Of a DNA stretch of 64,000 bases, positions 1 to 11,819 are shown piece by piece. The notes under the pieces were generated by a model. The model was not told the origin of the DNA, ran no database searches, and worked only from the letters and a program-made list of their open reading frames with translations. This DNA comes from Garcia nutans (taxonomy: Eukaryota > Streptophyta > Magnoliopsida > Malpighiales > Euphorbiaceae), in the NCBI GenBank assembly GCA_947685225.1, contig CANTUV010000004.1, positions 11,253,001 to 11,317,000 on the forward strand, given 5' to 3'. A program made the position numbers and the translations under genes. Within the stretch, counting starts at the first letter, position 1. Each line of letters begins with the position of its first letter.

Positions 1-3000
1 TTGCATACTGAACCTCTTCAACACTTTGTCAATGTATGTACTTTGACTTAAGCCAATTATCCTTCTAGATCTATCTCTATAGATCCTTATACCAAGGATA
101 TATGCAGCCTCTCCCAAGTCCTTCATTGAAAAAGAATTCCCTAACCAATCTTTAACCTTTTGTAAAGTGGGGACATCATTTCCAATGATCAATATGTCAT
201 CTACATATAGGACTAAGAACACGATAGCACTCCCACTAACCATCTTGTAAACACATGGTTCATCTTCATTTTGAATGAAACCAAAGTTCTTAACTGTTTC
301 ATCAAAACAAAGATTCCAGCTTCGAGATGCTTGCTTCAATCCATAAATGGACCTTTGAAGCTTGCAAACCTTCCCAGAATTCTCAGGATTTACAAAACCC
401 TCAGGTTGTGTCATGTACACATCCTCGAGTAAATTTCCATTAAGGAAAGCGGTTTTGACATCCATTTGCCATATCACATAATCATAGTATGCAGCAATGG
501 CAAGGAGAATCCTAATAGATTTAATCATAGCAACTGGAGAAAAAGTTTCATCATAGTCTATACCATGTGTTTGTTTGAAACCTTTAGCAACCAACCTTGC
601 TTTATAGGTTTGCACATTTCCATTAATGTCAATTTTCTTCTTGAAAACCCATTTGCAACCAATAGTCTTAATACCTTCGGGAGGATCAATTAAGGCCCAA
701 ACTTGGTTGTCAAACATGGACTGCATCTCAGAGTTCATGGCTCCAAGCCATTTCTCTGAATCTGGACCTGACACAGCTTCAAGATAGGTAGTTGGCTCAT
801 CTTGATCTATGAGCAAAACTTCACGACTTTCAGTCATGAGAAATCCATATCTCTCAGGCTGATGACGTGGTCTATCAGATCTGCGCAGAACTTGTGTAAC
901 ATTTTCAGTTTCCACAATGACTTGTGGTTCTGAAACTATTTCTACAGGCGGTTCAATATCCTCTTGTGGTTCTATAAATTCATCTAATTGAACTGTGCTC
1001 CCACTAGTTCTTTTAGAAATGAATTCCTTTTCCAAGAAGGTTCCATTTCGAGCAACAAACACTTTGTTCTCAGATGGAATATAGAAATAATATCCTTTAG
1101 TTTCCTTAGGATATCCCACAAAGATACATTTAGCAGATTTTGGAGCTAACTTATCTGAAACTGGTCTTTTCACATAAGCCTCACAACCCCAAATCTTAAG
1201 AAAAGACAAACTAGGTGTTTTGCCAGTCCATATCTCATATGGTGTCTTTTCAACCGCTTTAGATGGTACACGGTTTAAAACAAAAGCAGCTGTCTCCAAG
1301 GCATAACCCCAAAACGATAATGGAAGATCTGCTTGACTCATCATAGATCGAACCATATCTAATAAAGTTTGATTTCTTCTTTCAGAAACACCATTCCACT
1401 GTGGAGTTCCTGGAGGAGTTAATTGTGAAACAATTCCATAATTTCTTAGATGTTCGTCAAACTCTTGGCTCAAAAATTCACCACCTCGATCAGATCGAAG
1501 TGCCTTAATAGTTTTACCAAGTTGATTTTGTACTTCATTTTGAAAAGTTTTGAACATTTCAAAAGCCTCATGCTTATGTTTCATTAGGTAGACATAGCCA
1601 TACCTACTGAAATCATCAGTAAAAGTAATGAAGTAATTATATCCTCCTCTGGCACTAATGCTTAACGGGCCACATACATCTGTATGTACTAGTCCTAGCA
1701 AGTCATTAGCCCTTTCACCTTGTCCAGTGAAAGGATTCTTTGTCATTTTGCCAAGTAAACAAGATTCACATTTATCAAATGATTCAAAATCAAATGAATC
1801 TAATAATCCATCTTGATGGAGTTTAGAAATGCGTCTCTCATTTATATGGCTAAGACGACAATGCCATAAAAATGTAGGGTTTAGGTCATTTGGCTTAATT
1901 CTCTTAGAGTTTATGTTATAAATATGATTCTCCCTAGAATCATCTAAGTCAAGGACATAAAGGCCATTAAAAGATCTTGCAATACCATAAAGCAAATCAT
2001 CTTTATCAAAAATAGAACAGGTCTTATTTTTAATTAAAAATGAAAAACCTTCATCATCCAAAACTGAAACTGAAATAAGATTCCTACTCAGAGTAGGAAC
2101 ATAATAGCAATTGTTCAAATTTAACAAAAAGCCATTAGGCATATGAAGTTCATAAGATCCTACAGCTAGTGCAGCAACTCTTGCTTTATTCCCAACTCGT
2201 AGGTCAACTTCGCCCCTTTTCAGTGATCTACTCCTTTTGAGTCCCTGCACATTTGTACAAATGTGAGAACCACATGCAGTATCCAATACCCATGAAGTAG
2301 AAGCAGATAAGTTAATTTCTATAACATATATACCTGAAGACGTAGTCGCACTACCCTTCGATTTCTTCAATTCAGCCAAATAAAGTGGGCAATTTCTTTT
2401 CCAATGCCCAGGCTCCTTGCAATGGTGACAAGTTCCTTCCTTAGGAACAGGTGCCTTGCGTTCTTTTGGCTTGGGCTGTCCCTTAGGCTTTGTAGCAACT
2501 GTTGCTTTACCCTTTGCCTTGCCTTTTTTCTTCATAGGCTTACCCTTATTGACATTCAATACATGGGTAGCCTTAGTGGGCCTTTTGATATTCCCTTCAG
2601 CAGTTTTGAGCATACCATGTAGCTCAGGAATGGACTTTTCCATGTTGTTCATATTATAGTTCATAACAAAATGTGAAAAACTGCTGGGCAAAGAATGAAG
2701 GATCAAATCCGTGGAGAGTTCTAGACTCAAGGGATATCCAAGTCGGGCAAGGTGATCAATGTAGCCCTTCATTTTCAAAACATGAGCGCTAACCGATTCG
2801 CCCTCTGACATCTTGCAGTCAAATAATGCAACAGCAGTGTCGAATCTATCCTGCCTAGCTTGCTGTTGGAAAGCTTGTTTGAGATGGACACTCATCTCAT
2901 AAGCCTCCAAGTGTTCCAGATCCTTCTGAAGTTCTGGACACATAGTAGCGAGCATAAGACATCCAATGTCATTGGAATCATCCATATGCTTCTTATGCTT

Positions 3001-3195
3001 GTTCTTATCAGCATTAGAAGCATTAGCAGGAGGTGGCTCAGGGACAGCTTCATCAAGCACATAGGACTTCTTTTCTTGTTTGAGAACAATTCTCAGGTTC
3101 CTAAACCAATCAACAAAATTAGTCCCATTCTCTTTCAGTTTTTCCTTCTCAAGGATGGATCGCAGTGATAAAGTGGAGTTATTGTTGGTAGCCAT
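1..3195 (-). CDS. Ty1/copia gag-pol polyprotein, 3' end cut by window edge
   Basis: One reading frame stays open for 1065 codons from the ATG at 3195 to base 1, read by eye with no stop. It encodes the capsid and enzymes for reverse transcription and integration. In order: a gag domain; a zinc knuckle C-X2-C-X4-H-X4-C (residues 256-269); a retropepsin motif DTA with Asp 305, where many relatives have DTG or DSG; the integrase zinc site H445, H450, C476, C479; the integrase triad D506, D569, E605 with the canonical 35-residue last spacing; and reverse transcriptase with MDVKTAF at about 911 and YVDD at 997-1000. RNase H would follow off the edge. The start is the first ATG after the leader and gives the gag-like MATNNNSTLS N-terminus. 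The open frame suggests a young, possibly competent copy. Confidence 0.92.
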   Translation of the reverse strand, partial: MATNNNSTLSLRSILEKEKLKENGTNFVDWFRNLRIVLKQEKKSYVLDEAVPEPPPANASNADKNKHKKHMDDSNDIGCLMLATMCPELQKDLEHLEAYEMSVHLKQAFQQQARQDRFDTAVALFDCKMSEGESVSAHVLKMKGYIDHLARLGYPLSLELSTDLILHSLPSSFSHFVMNYNMNNMEKSIPELHGMLKTAEGNIKRPTKATHVLNVNKGKPMKKKGKAKGKATVATKPKGQPKPKERKAPVPKEGTCHHCKEPGHWKRNCPLYLAELKKSKGSATTSSGIYVIEINLSASTSWVLDTACGSHICTNVQGLKRSRSLKRGEVDLRVGNKARVAALAVGSYELHMPNGFLLNLNNCYYVPTLSRNLISVSVLDDEGFSFLIKNKTCSIFDKDDLLYGIARSFNGLYVLDLDDSRENHIYNINSKRIKPNDLNPTFLWHCRLSHINERRISKLHQDGLLDSFDFESFDKCESCLLGKMTKNPFTGQGERANDLLGLVHTDVCGPLSISARGGYNYFITFTDDFSRYGYVYLMKHKHEAFEMFKTFQNEVQNQLGKTIKALRSDRGGEFLSQEFDEHLRNYGIVSQLTPPGTPQWNGVSERRNQTLLDMVRSMMSQADLPLSFWGYALETAAFVLNRVPSKAVEKTPYEIWTGKTPSLSFLKIWGCEAYVKRPVSDKLAPKSAKCIFVGYPKETKGYYFYIPSENKVFVARNGTFLEKEFISKRTSGSTVQLDEFIEPQEDIEPPVEIVSEPQVIVETENVTQVLRRSDRPRHQPERYGFLMTESREVLLIDQDEPTTYLEAVSGPDSEKWLGAMNSEMQSMFDNQVWALIDPPEGIKTIGCKWVFKKKIDINGNVQTYKARLVAKGFKQTHGIDYDETFSPVAMIKSIRILLAIAAYYDYVIWQMDVKTAFLNGNLLEDVYMTQPEGFVNPENSGKVCKLQRSIYGLKQASRSWNLCFDETVKNFGFIQNEDEPCVYKMVSGSAIVFLVLYVDDILIIGNDVPTLQKVKDWLGNSFSMKDLGEAAYILGIRIYRDRSRRIIGLSQSTYIDKVLKRFSMQ

Positions 3196-4262
3196 TTCAA
3201 TCTACAAAATATGCAAATTTTAATTAATAAAAGGTGATAAGTAATTAAACTCCCACTAAAATATAACCCTCAATCATCACAATGACATTTTAGTGGGCTA
3301 AGATCCAATTTTACTTAATATTAAGTCAGCTTTGGCATGACACTTAAAATCAAGTTATTATGGTAGGTAACCCATTACCAATTACATCAGATGTAACTCT
3401 TAGATAATATGGGATCATGACATCATATGTCATAGCATGTTATACCCCATCTAATGCCTTAGGCCCAAAACCATTTTGATAGCCTAATTAAGTCTAACCA
3501 ATTTTAAACGCATGAGCAGCACCATTACTCATCATATCTTGCTAGGATAACCTAAAGTACTTTGCTTTGGCAAAATCTACATTTAGGTGATCTTAGCCTT
3601 GATAAGTGTTTAAGACATGGATGGCATTAAAACTTAGATTAATAGTGAGGGTTCATTCCATTTAATTTTTTTTTTTTGAAAACATGTTAAAATTGACATT
3701 TATATATCATATCCTATATGCATACATAAACTATCAAACATGGCATCTCATACATATTTGATAAAAATAAACGTGACATAGCATTGCCAAACTAGATATG
3801 ATCTTCATGAGACCAAATGAAGATCATATAGGCAACCCTAGGTGAAAAGAAAACCTATCTATTACAACATTTGCAATAGTACATTTCTTCATATCTTGAA
3901 AGGCAACTTCATCTCCATGGAATTTTCATCTTCTTCTCCAAGCTTGAGTCTTCATTATTACATTAATAATAAAAACTAACTACTAAACTAGTAATTATAA
4001 AGTTACAAAAATAAACGACACGCAGGCCGTATTTATAAAAAATTAAGATATAAATAAACCAATCACATAGGTCATAAGGCCATGCTATGCACCATGCCAA
4101 GACATCAAACAAACATAACATATTCATCACTAACATGTTAAATAGAAACAAATATATTGACATTCTTAATGTCGCGGTAACGAACTATAGGGCGCGAACA
4201 TACGGCGGTCTGAGTGCTAGCTCACCAACGGCGAACATACGGCGGTCTGAGTTTCGAACCAC
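3196..4262 (-). other. copia leader (5' UTR) between LTR and gag
   Basis: About 1.07 kb of AT-rich sequence with no coding signal separates the LTR from the gag ATG. A standard initiator-Met primer site (TGGTATCAGAGC in the element strand) is not visible next to the LTR edge. Instead the LTR is followed by GTGGTTCGAAACTCAG and two copies of a 22-bp motif (4194-4215 and 4231-4252). The primer is therefore unassigned. Confidence 0.6.
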
Positions 4263-5626
4263 TGTTAGTAAATCGTGAAGAATCTGCAACCCTTGCCGCA
4301 GCGGAAAACAAAAAATTCTTTCGATTTACTCACAGGATCCATGTGATCCATTCAATTCGATAAAAGAGATTCGAAACTAACCTTTTTGTGTAGCTTCAAA
4401 ACGATTAACAGATGCTGCCTTCTGAAGACGAACACCCTCTAACGAAATCCACACAAACGTACGCCGGTCTGAGTGCTAGCTCACCAACGGCAGTGGCTGA
4501 ACCTTTTCAAAACGAAACTAGGGTTTTTTTTTTTTAGTTTTTTTTTTCTTCTTACGTTTTCTTTTGCAAAACGAAAATTATAAGATCATTAAACCTCCAG
4601 TCCTTTTAAAACCGTTTTAAAAGACTTCTTTTTATCAAAACCCTAACTGTCCATATCCCATATGGACCCACGTTTTAATAATTATTATCTAATAATAATT
4701 ATTATAACAATATTATTATTAATATCTAATAATAATAATAATACTAACAACAATAATTAAATATAATTATTATTATTTAAGTACAGCCTACGTTCTATGT
4801 GTGTGACCCGATAGGCTCATATTAATTGGTAGTGTATTTCAATCTCTATTGAAATGCACAAATCATAATTGGCCTCTAGCAAGACATTACGACTACCCAA
4901 TTAATCATGAGAATCATCATAAATGAAAAACCTAAAATAGTACATGCATTAATCCCTTTGTCACACGATATCTAGTTTGAACATAAGTCATAGTAAATGT
5001 CATACTTATATTGTCCAAACTTATGATTACTCGATCTCCAAGTTAACTGATAAACAAATAAGATTGATCTTATATCAACTTATTTGAGCATGGCCATGCA
5101 TTTCTCAGTTACACTTATCAAGGGGCCCAGAAGATATCTCTCTCATAGAGAGGGACAAATTCCATCTTGATTGTTCATTTTCCTCTACATAATTTATATC
5201 ATGTTCAAGCATAACCTTTATAATTATCTAGTTACAGATAACGTTTGATCATGTCAAAACATAATATTCCTTATGTTGGAAACTATGACAATCTCAAGTC
5301 AAAGGATTAAATGAAGACTATTATGAGATACACTTATGACATTAAACCATGAAGTGATATCTATGTGGGTCTATCCAATACACTGTTCTCTAACATGTAT
5401 CCATAATATTGATTTGTATCTTCATACCTATAATCATCTTATGATTATCAAATCAATATTACACTAGTTTTATTTATTATTATCTCCATAACAATAATAA
5501 ACCAGGGATATAATCATTATTATATATAACATGCAAACATAACAATGATAATAAAAACTTCTTTATTAATAACAAAATGAATAACATTAAGGTCCAAATC
5601 GATGGCCTAGGGCATATACACTAACA
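4263..5626 (-). repeat. copia 5' LTR
   Basis: In element orientation the LTR starts TGTTAGTGTATATGCCC at 5626 and ends CTAACA at 4263, so the ends form a 6-bp inverted repeat TGTTAG/CTAACA. Length is 1364 bp. It holds a very AT-rich ATT/AAT block at about 4676-4785. The boundary rests on the terminal inverted repeat alone, because the other LTR is outside the window. Confidence 0.72.
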
Positions 5627-6031
5627 CCATTGCCTATAAGAATAAAAAAACCAAAAATCTTTTTACCTCTGACCAAGGGAGTTGTTGAAGGGAAGATCTC
5701 AAAGAAGAGACATCATAAGATATCTCATATGCCTTCCTATCCCCCATCTAAGCTCTGAGATGAGGGAAGTCATGATGAAAACCCATCTCGACATTAGGTG
5801 GTGGAAGAAGGTTGAGTTCATAGGCTCAAATCTGCACAAAATGACTAAACTAAATAAGCAAATAGATGATGAAGAAAAAGGGGAAAAGAAAGGTATAAAC
5901 CTTAGCGACAACCAACAAACTGACAGGGGTGTTGGCACTTCTACAGGTCTGGTCTAGGCCATGGTTTAAGCAAGATAAGCTGGCCTCTCCCTAGTTATAG
6001 TCAGGGACTATAGTCATATTAGACAAGGCTC
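5627..6031. other. no recognisable feature
   Basis: Short reading frames exist on both strands (5682-5957 plus, 5699-5938 minus), but they overlap each other and resemble no family I know. Probably old repeat sequence between two insertions. Confidence 0.4.
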
Positions 6032-6973
6032 TGTGAGCGAGGATTTTCACCCCCACTCCCGGTAGATTGGTTATTATGACTTTAGCACTATTAAGCTCTA
6101 AGCCTTAGAGAACATGGGCCTAAACCCAAAAAATAGGAGTTGCCACCTGGACGTATAAGGGATGGATAACTCGATTTCTAAGGAATCCCCAACCCTGCTG
6201 GGTTTGAAAAGTTGGCATGCGTGGGGAAGTTGAGAGTGACCTAGTACACCTATAATGTCAGGTTCATTGGAACCAACTTCTTTTTCAGGTCTAAATGTTA
6301 TTGAATTATTAAGTTATTATGATATCATTCATATTACATGCAATTATTGAAATAGACAACATCATAACATAAATCAAACAAATCCAACAAAATAGGCTCC
6401 CATACTAGATGGAAACATGCTATTACAAATATCCAATATCCATAAAAACAAATAAAATAGGATACCCACCAAAAGGTGAAAACATATCCCTTATAATAGT
6501 TGCAAAGTCCATAAAATAAATCAAATTACATAAAATTAATAAATAAGGCACCCACAAGTGGAAACATGTCTTTTACATCTTCCTCAAAACCCAAACAATA
6601 ATAAATAAATGCAAACATGGTTCCATCATCCATAATAAAACAATTAATCAAATAAATAGTTTAATATTAAGTAATAAAACAAATAGTTAATCATTATAAA
6701 TTATAAATTAGGGCTAAACTAATGAAATTAAGATTAATCACAAAAATTGCAATCCATAAGCAAATATTAATATTAACCCTTTAACAAAAATTGCTTAGCC
6801 AATTCATCATGAATTTTGGGTCAGTCTAGTTTAGCTTTTTAAATCAGACCATAGTCAACTTGGGCTTTTTAAATTATATTTGAATTTTCATTGGGACCTT
6901 TTAATTGAAACCGAATTTGTAAAGCCTTTTAATTATAACCGAATTCAATCCAAGCAAGAATTAAGGGTCTACA
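6032..6973 (-). repeat. divergent LTR of the gag-only family, possibly an old solo LTR
   Basis: The left end (tgtgagcgaggattttc) matches the 3' end of the LTRs at 18853 and 62911, and the right end (ttaagggtctaca) matches their 5' end, so this is an end-to-end but diverged 942-bp LTR on the minus strand. No tRNA-Arg primer site lies to its left and no polypurine tract to its right, which fits a solo LTR. The flanks ggctc and tactc match at only three of five bases, so a target duplication is not shown. The shorter length reflects absence of most of the TATA and telobox part. Confidence 0.65.
6392..6572 (-). other. LTR hairpin triplet, divergent copy
   Basis: Three inverted repeats at about 6392-6423, 6460-6489 and 6545-6572 correspond to the triplet of the other LTRs. 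The middle one has outer arms GGATA/TATCC where the others have GGACA/TGTCC, a change on both sides that keeps pairing. Confidence 0.6.
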
Positions 6974-7069
6974 TACTCTTAAAACACTGGTATGCACTGC
7001 AAAATTAGAATCAGCAAAAATTGTAGTGCCAAGGTGGTAAAACAGAAAACCTCGAGCATGTTGAGATCT

Positions 7070-7500
7070 GCGCTCATCTATCTTGATGGCATCCATCCTC
7101 TCCTCTATCTAGTAATTTATGAGGCTGGTGTATTGGATCTTCCGGCCATTAAACATGGGAATAAAACCAAGAAGACTCCTCATCTTATTATCAGGGATAA
7201 CTTTGGCATCAAAGGGGACCATCTCTCCTTCAAAACCATTTCCAGCAATTGATATGAAGTCCAAGGGGGTAATGGCCAGCTCACCAAAGCCCAGGTGGAA
7301 GGTATGTATAGTATCCATCCACCTCTCAGCTAAAACCTCTACCATGTATTGATTCATTTACACCCTATTCTCGGGCAAAGTCTGGATGAAAGAATCAAAA
7401 TTGGAGGCCTTGGCAATATCCTATACCACCCTAGGAGGAGCCTCATACCATTCTCGAGCTTGATGGAAAGAACCACCAGCTTGAATCAGACTAGCATCAA
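7070..7500 (-). pseudogene. plant mobile domain (PMD, aminotransferase-like) pseudogene fragment
   Basis: Reading right to left gives REWYEAPP, FIQTLPENRV, LAERWMDTIHTFHLGFGE, then LAITPLDF and a GEMVPFD segment. This is the conserved core of plant mobile domain proteins, in which a W-x-x-T-H-T-F-H-L block is followed by E-x-x-I-T-L/P-x-D. In-frame stops sit after PPRVV, after PENRV (just before 7357) and after SLINY (7109), so it is not functional. PMD domains occur in host proteins and in several transposon families. Only a fragment is left here and its source is unclear. Confidence 0.6.
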
Positions 7501-9743
7501 ACTGCATGAAAAAAGGAATGTGAACAAATAAATTCAAATTGAAAATTATAAATATTTAGAAATGTATATGTCTAAATGACATGTTTTCTCTTTTCATAAA
7601 CAAGAGCTGAAAATAAAAGCATAAGAGAAATATAAAGAAAGACAAAACTAGAAGGCAAGGCATAAAAGTCCTGAATTCAGTAGTTTTATTATCGACTTTA
7701 TTAAAATTAATATTCACCTTAAGAAAATATTTTTAACAAGCAAAGGACAAATCACCTAGCCAAGATAATGAACAACTATCCAAATCGACATATATATTAT
7801 CGAATTCGATATCCACTGAAGCAAAATTCTAGAGCAAATAAAGCAGACAACAATGCAGCAATCCTAGAATTATCAAGTTCGACACACAATCTATCGTGTT
7901 AAGTGAGCTTAACTATCAATTTCGACATTCCTAGTGTCTGATTAGAAAGAATACCAAAGCATGGACATCTTGCCTTAATCATCCAATCAATTCCCAATGA
8001 AACCTTGATAAAATCCATAGAATACCTAAGCAACTCATGTAAAAAAATTTGGGAATTCACTCTTGTAGGTTAAAAAAAATAGCAAATTAAAAAGCAAGAA
8101 GTACAGAGGAACTATACACTATCAAACTCAATAGTCTTACTATGAAATCGATAATGATGCATCAAACAAAGCAATAATGATAAAATCGATTCAAATAACA
8201 ATCAAACTCAAATCAAAAGAACAAAAATTAATAAAACCTACTTGGGAAGTAGCTCATTTACTGTGATGGCCCTCAACCAAAAGGAGCGGAGGAATCGTCG
8301 ATGGTGTGAGACCTAATAAGGCTCAGCTGGCAAGGAATTTTGATGTATGGGCTGAATTGGTTAATCCTAGAGATCAATCAACATTTTTGGTCCTCATTTT
8401 TATCCAATGGAAAGAAAAAGTGAGTAAAGAATCAAGAGAAATTGAAAAAAATCCTCTAGTTACTCGATTGTTGCAGAGAAAAGAGCAAAGTCTACATTAA
8501 AGAAGAAGAGGCAGAGTGAAAGGCACCTTTTGTGTATTTTTAAAGTTTTGTAGAAATATTACCAAATAAGGAAGATATTTTTGAACTTGATAATTTTGAA
8601 AGTCCAGCTCGTTAGTCTATCACAGGGAAACACTATCTCTATTTTCTACTTTGCATAAGCAAATATGATTATCAAATTGGATAATATTTAGTATGGAATT
8701 CAATAATTTTGATTATCTTTTGCACAAAGGATGTTTTGCTAATTACAAATTTGATTCCAGGGAAGATCCTACTGGATTAATGATAAGATAATTTTCAAGA
8801 GGAGGTAGTTATTAATACATATAGAAATTAGTGGAACAAGCAAACATGACTAGAAAGGGAAGACTTCTACAAATCTTTCTATCTAGAAGCAAAAAATTAA
8901 AGATTATAGATACTCACTTTCTTTCCCCCTTTTGAACATTTTCAGTAAGAAGCAAGCAAGAAAAGATAAAATGACTGAGCATTACTTGAGAAATAGTTAT
9001 CAAAACTTTGAGGTGATAAGAAGAATAATAAAATAAACTCGGAGATACCATAACAAAAGGAAAATGCTCAGCACAAACAGGGAAGTTTTTTTTCTCAAAG
9101 TCCCTCATTTATCTATGCTCATTTACATTTACTTTAAAAAGTTAGTCTCTCATTCAAAGCTATGTACGTAATCCTAGTAAGACTGGAGTAAGCAATCTTA
9201 TGATATTTTTCAGAGGATCATTCATAGAAAAGTAATTGATATGTAGGCAAATTCCCATATCACCATCATCATACAAATAGTAAATGCTGACTTAGAGAGG
9301 GCTCCTACAAAGGTCATGTGATTCAAAGAACTTCACTCCTTCTAGAGCAAATATGTAAGGGACATCGAGTCAAAATTTTAATCTCAGTCAATTACAAAGT
9401 GTATGAACTAAGCATTCTTTGGCAAACCAAATGCTAAAATCCACCTTGTTGATTCATCACCCCTAGTTTCACCATTTGAAGCCAAAAATAATCTTGACTT
9501 GCTCTTCTTCATGAATATGAATCCCTATCATCCTACCCCATTGTGGAGAATCAAGTGGTACTAAGTTGCACTAAAAGGATCAAAGACATTTGCCTTTAGA
9601 AGGGAAAAGCAGAAAATATGACCTAAAGTCATATATACCCAAGAGGCAAAGAAGGGAGATGAATAAGAAAAAAAATGTGTTGGAAGCAAAATCTTCAAGA
9701 GTTAAAAAAACTTGCAAGCTCGGTCTTTAACTGTAAAGAAAGG
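7501..9743. other. AT-rich relic sequence, no gene recognised
   Basis: No frame above about 65 codons, RNA gene or intact repeat end is evident. A short stretch near 9290-9312 (cttagagagggctcctac) also occurs downstream of gag in the gag-only elements (near 50960), so at least part derives from that family. Confidence 0.4.
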
Positions 9744-9885
9744 TCATCCTGGAACCGGCCTCCTTTACAGATCTTAATATTATAAAATTCTTGAGTATAA
9801 TAATATTATCCATATTACACACAACAATTAAAACAAAGCATCATTATATTAAAATCAAAGCAATGTCCAAACAAAGCAAATAAAT

Positions 9886-10054
9886 GGACACCCATCCGAG
9901 GATGGAAACATGTCCTTACATCATCCATGTCTAAACTAATAGGACAACCACCGAATGGTAGAAACATGTCCTTTGCATTGGTCCAAAATATAAAAGCAAT
10001 TTAAATTATATGATATTTAACTAATGAGGTACCCACAAAGTGGAAACATACCTC
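9886..10054 (-). other. LTR hairpin triplet (element A 3' LTR)
   Basis: Hairpins lie at 9886-9915 (outer arms GGACA/TGTCC, inner CCATCC/GGATGG), 9942-9971 (GGACA/TGTCC, inner about CCACC/GGT) and 10026-10054 (GAGGTA/TACCTC, inner CCAC/GTGG). All three share the same internal-loop bases, AAACA on the plus strand. Confidence 0.75.
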
Positions 10055-11304
10055 TTACAAAATTTGGAAATAAAAAATAAATCGATAAAAGTAAATAACC
10101 ATTCATAGCAAATAAATAATTATCAAAGATATTAAACATCAATCAAAATATATAATAAGCATTCATCCATGATAAATTAAATAAATCAAGCAGTGAAATT
10201 AAATAAATCAAAGTATATAATAAACTACATAATCAAATCTAAAATTAAATAAAGTAATAAATATATAATTTAGGGTTCGCATCTTAAAATATGATTTTAG
10301 AATTTTAGTTAATAAATTAGGGCTTTGGAAAAAAGAAAGTTAAATACACGGATGCATAATGCACAAATGAATATTAACCCCTTCGACGAGCCCATAAGGT
10401 GCTCCTGTTAGCCTGTTAGCGAGCGGGGGTCAAGGGGGGCAGCGCCCTAGAAAATTTTGGAAATTGATTTTTAGGGTTGTAGGTTTTGGTGTTGAAAATT
10501 AAGATTTTAGGGTTTAAATTAACTAGTTTGGGGTTTTAAATTCAATGAATTAGAGTTTAGGAAAATTTAGGGTTTACTGTTTTGATTTTGAGAGAATTAG
10601 GGTGTTTGGTGTTTCAAAAATTATGTTTGATTTTAGGATTTGAGAAAACAATTTATAGTCTTATAAAGCTTTATGTGATTTTTTAGAAACTATAAGATAA
10701 ATTTAGGGTTTGGACATTTAACAAAAAACATTTGGGAATTTTGGAAAAAATTGAAAGGAAAATAGTTTACGGTTTTTTGAAAGCTTTTGGAAATATGAAA
10801 AACGTTTTAAGGTTTTTAAAAACAAAAGAGTATTTTTTAGGGTTCTTAGAAATAAAAGGATCAATTTAGGGTTTTAAATTTTAGAAGAAACAAAATTAAG
10901 GTTCTTGAGTTTTAAAAGAAACAGAGGGAACGATTTAAGATTTTTGGAAAACAAAGAAACGAATTAAGGTTTTTAAGGTATCTAGAAACAGAGGAAATCA
11001 TTTAAGGTTTTTGGAAACAAAGATCAAATTATTACATCTTCAAAAATCGAAGGTATAATTTTATGAATCAAATAAAGAATGAAGCTACTGTAAGAAATAA
11101 AAAGAAATTAAAGATTCAAACCTTCGTTCGTTGGTTCCACCAAAAATTTCTTCTTGGATGAACAAGGACAAAGGCAAGGTTACTGCCTTTGATAGCTTGA
11201 TTGCTTGCTTTCTTCTCCTCTAAAAAGTCAGATCGTTTTACTGCCAAGTCCCTTCAGTTTTTAAAGTTTGATCTCCCGATCTTTTTTTCTGTGTTTTTTA
11301 GTCT

Positions 11305-11313
11305 TATTTATAG
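11305..11313 (-). promoter_or_regulatory. LTR TATA box
   Basis: The minus strand reads CTATAAATA, matching the TATA position of the other family LTRs. It would drive transcription towards lower coordinates. Confidence 0.5.
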
Positions 11314-11716
11314 AAAATTTAGATGATTAATTTTAATTGTTTAAGGAAACTGTATTTACTTAGGAAAAGAAAATCGAAACCAAATAGAATTTGGTTTCGG
11401 AAAAAATTACGTTAAACAAATTTTGCTGGCGAAAACTGCATCGGGCTGTGAGGGGCTACGAGCACTGGCAAAAAATTGCGATGGGCGGGTTGCAAGCCAT
11501 TTCGCCCACTATTTTCGGTGATGAATTTTTTAGTCGTCGACTTTTTCGTCTTCGATTTATTTTTACTATTTTTATTATTTTTTATTATAATAATGATTTT
11601 TAAAAATTATAAAAAATAAATACTAAAATAAATATTATGTAATTAAGATAGCACAAATTATTTTAGACTAATTACAATATATTAGACCGGACAGGGTCAA
11701 AAATTAAGGATCTACA

Positions 11717-11727
11717 GTTTGCCCCTA
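11717..11727 (-). other. polypurine tract of element A
   Basis: Element strand TAGGGGCAAAC lies directly before the 3' LTR start TGTAGATCC. It is equivalent to atagggggtaaac at 40421-40433. Expected primer for plus-strand DNA synthesis. Confidence 0.7.
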
Positions 11728-11819
11728 CTTGAACGATCTAAGACTTTAGTAAAAGAGAGTGAAAAGCAATAAGACTTAATTTTTCGTGAGATGGTTATTT
11801 GAATTTGTTTGTGGTACTT

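Larger units (their letters stand above)
1..5626 (-). mobile_element. Ty1/copia LTR retrotransposon, 5' portion
   Basis: The element runs right to left: 5' LTR (4263-5626), leader (3196-4262), then gag-pol from 3195 to beyond the left edge. The 3' end of the polyprotein (rest of RT, RNase H) and the 3' LTR lie outside the window, so neither LTR divergence nor a target duplication can be checked. The five bases next to the outer LTR end are ccatt (5627-5631). The gag-protease-integrase-RT order is diagnostic of Ty1/copia. I do not assign a lineage. Confidence 0.9.
9744..11716 (-). repeat. 3' LTR of element A, outer end truncated
   Basis: This aligns with the 5' LTR (18853-21110) from the tggaaccggcctcc segment rightwards to the shared edge tctaca. 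The counterpart of 18853-19100 is missing and is replaced by unrelated sequence. A palindrome present at 20843-20881 in the 5' LTR is also deleted here. The two LTRs differ by many scattered changes, so the element is not new. Confidence 0.85.
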
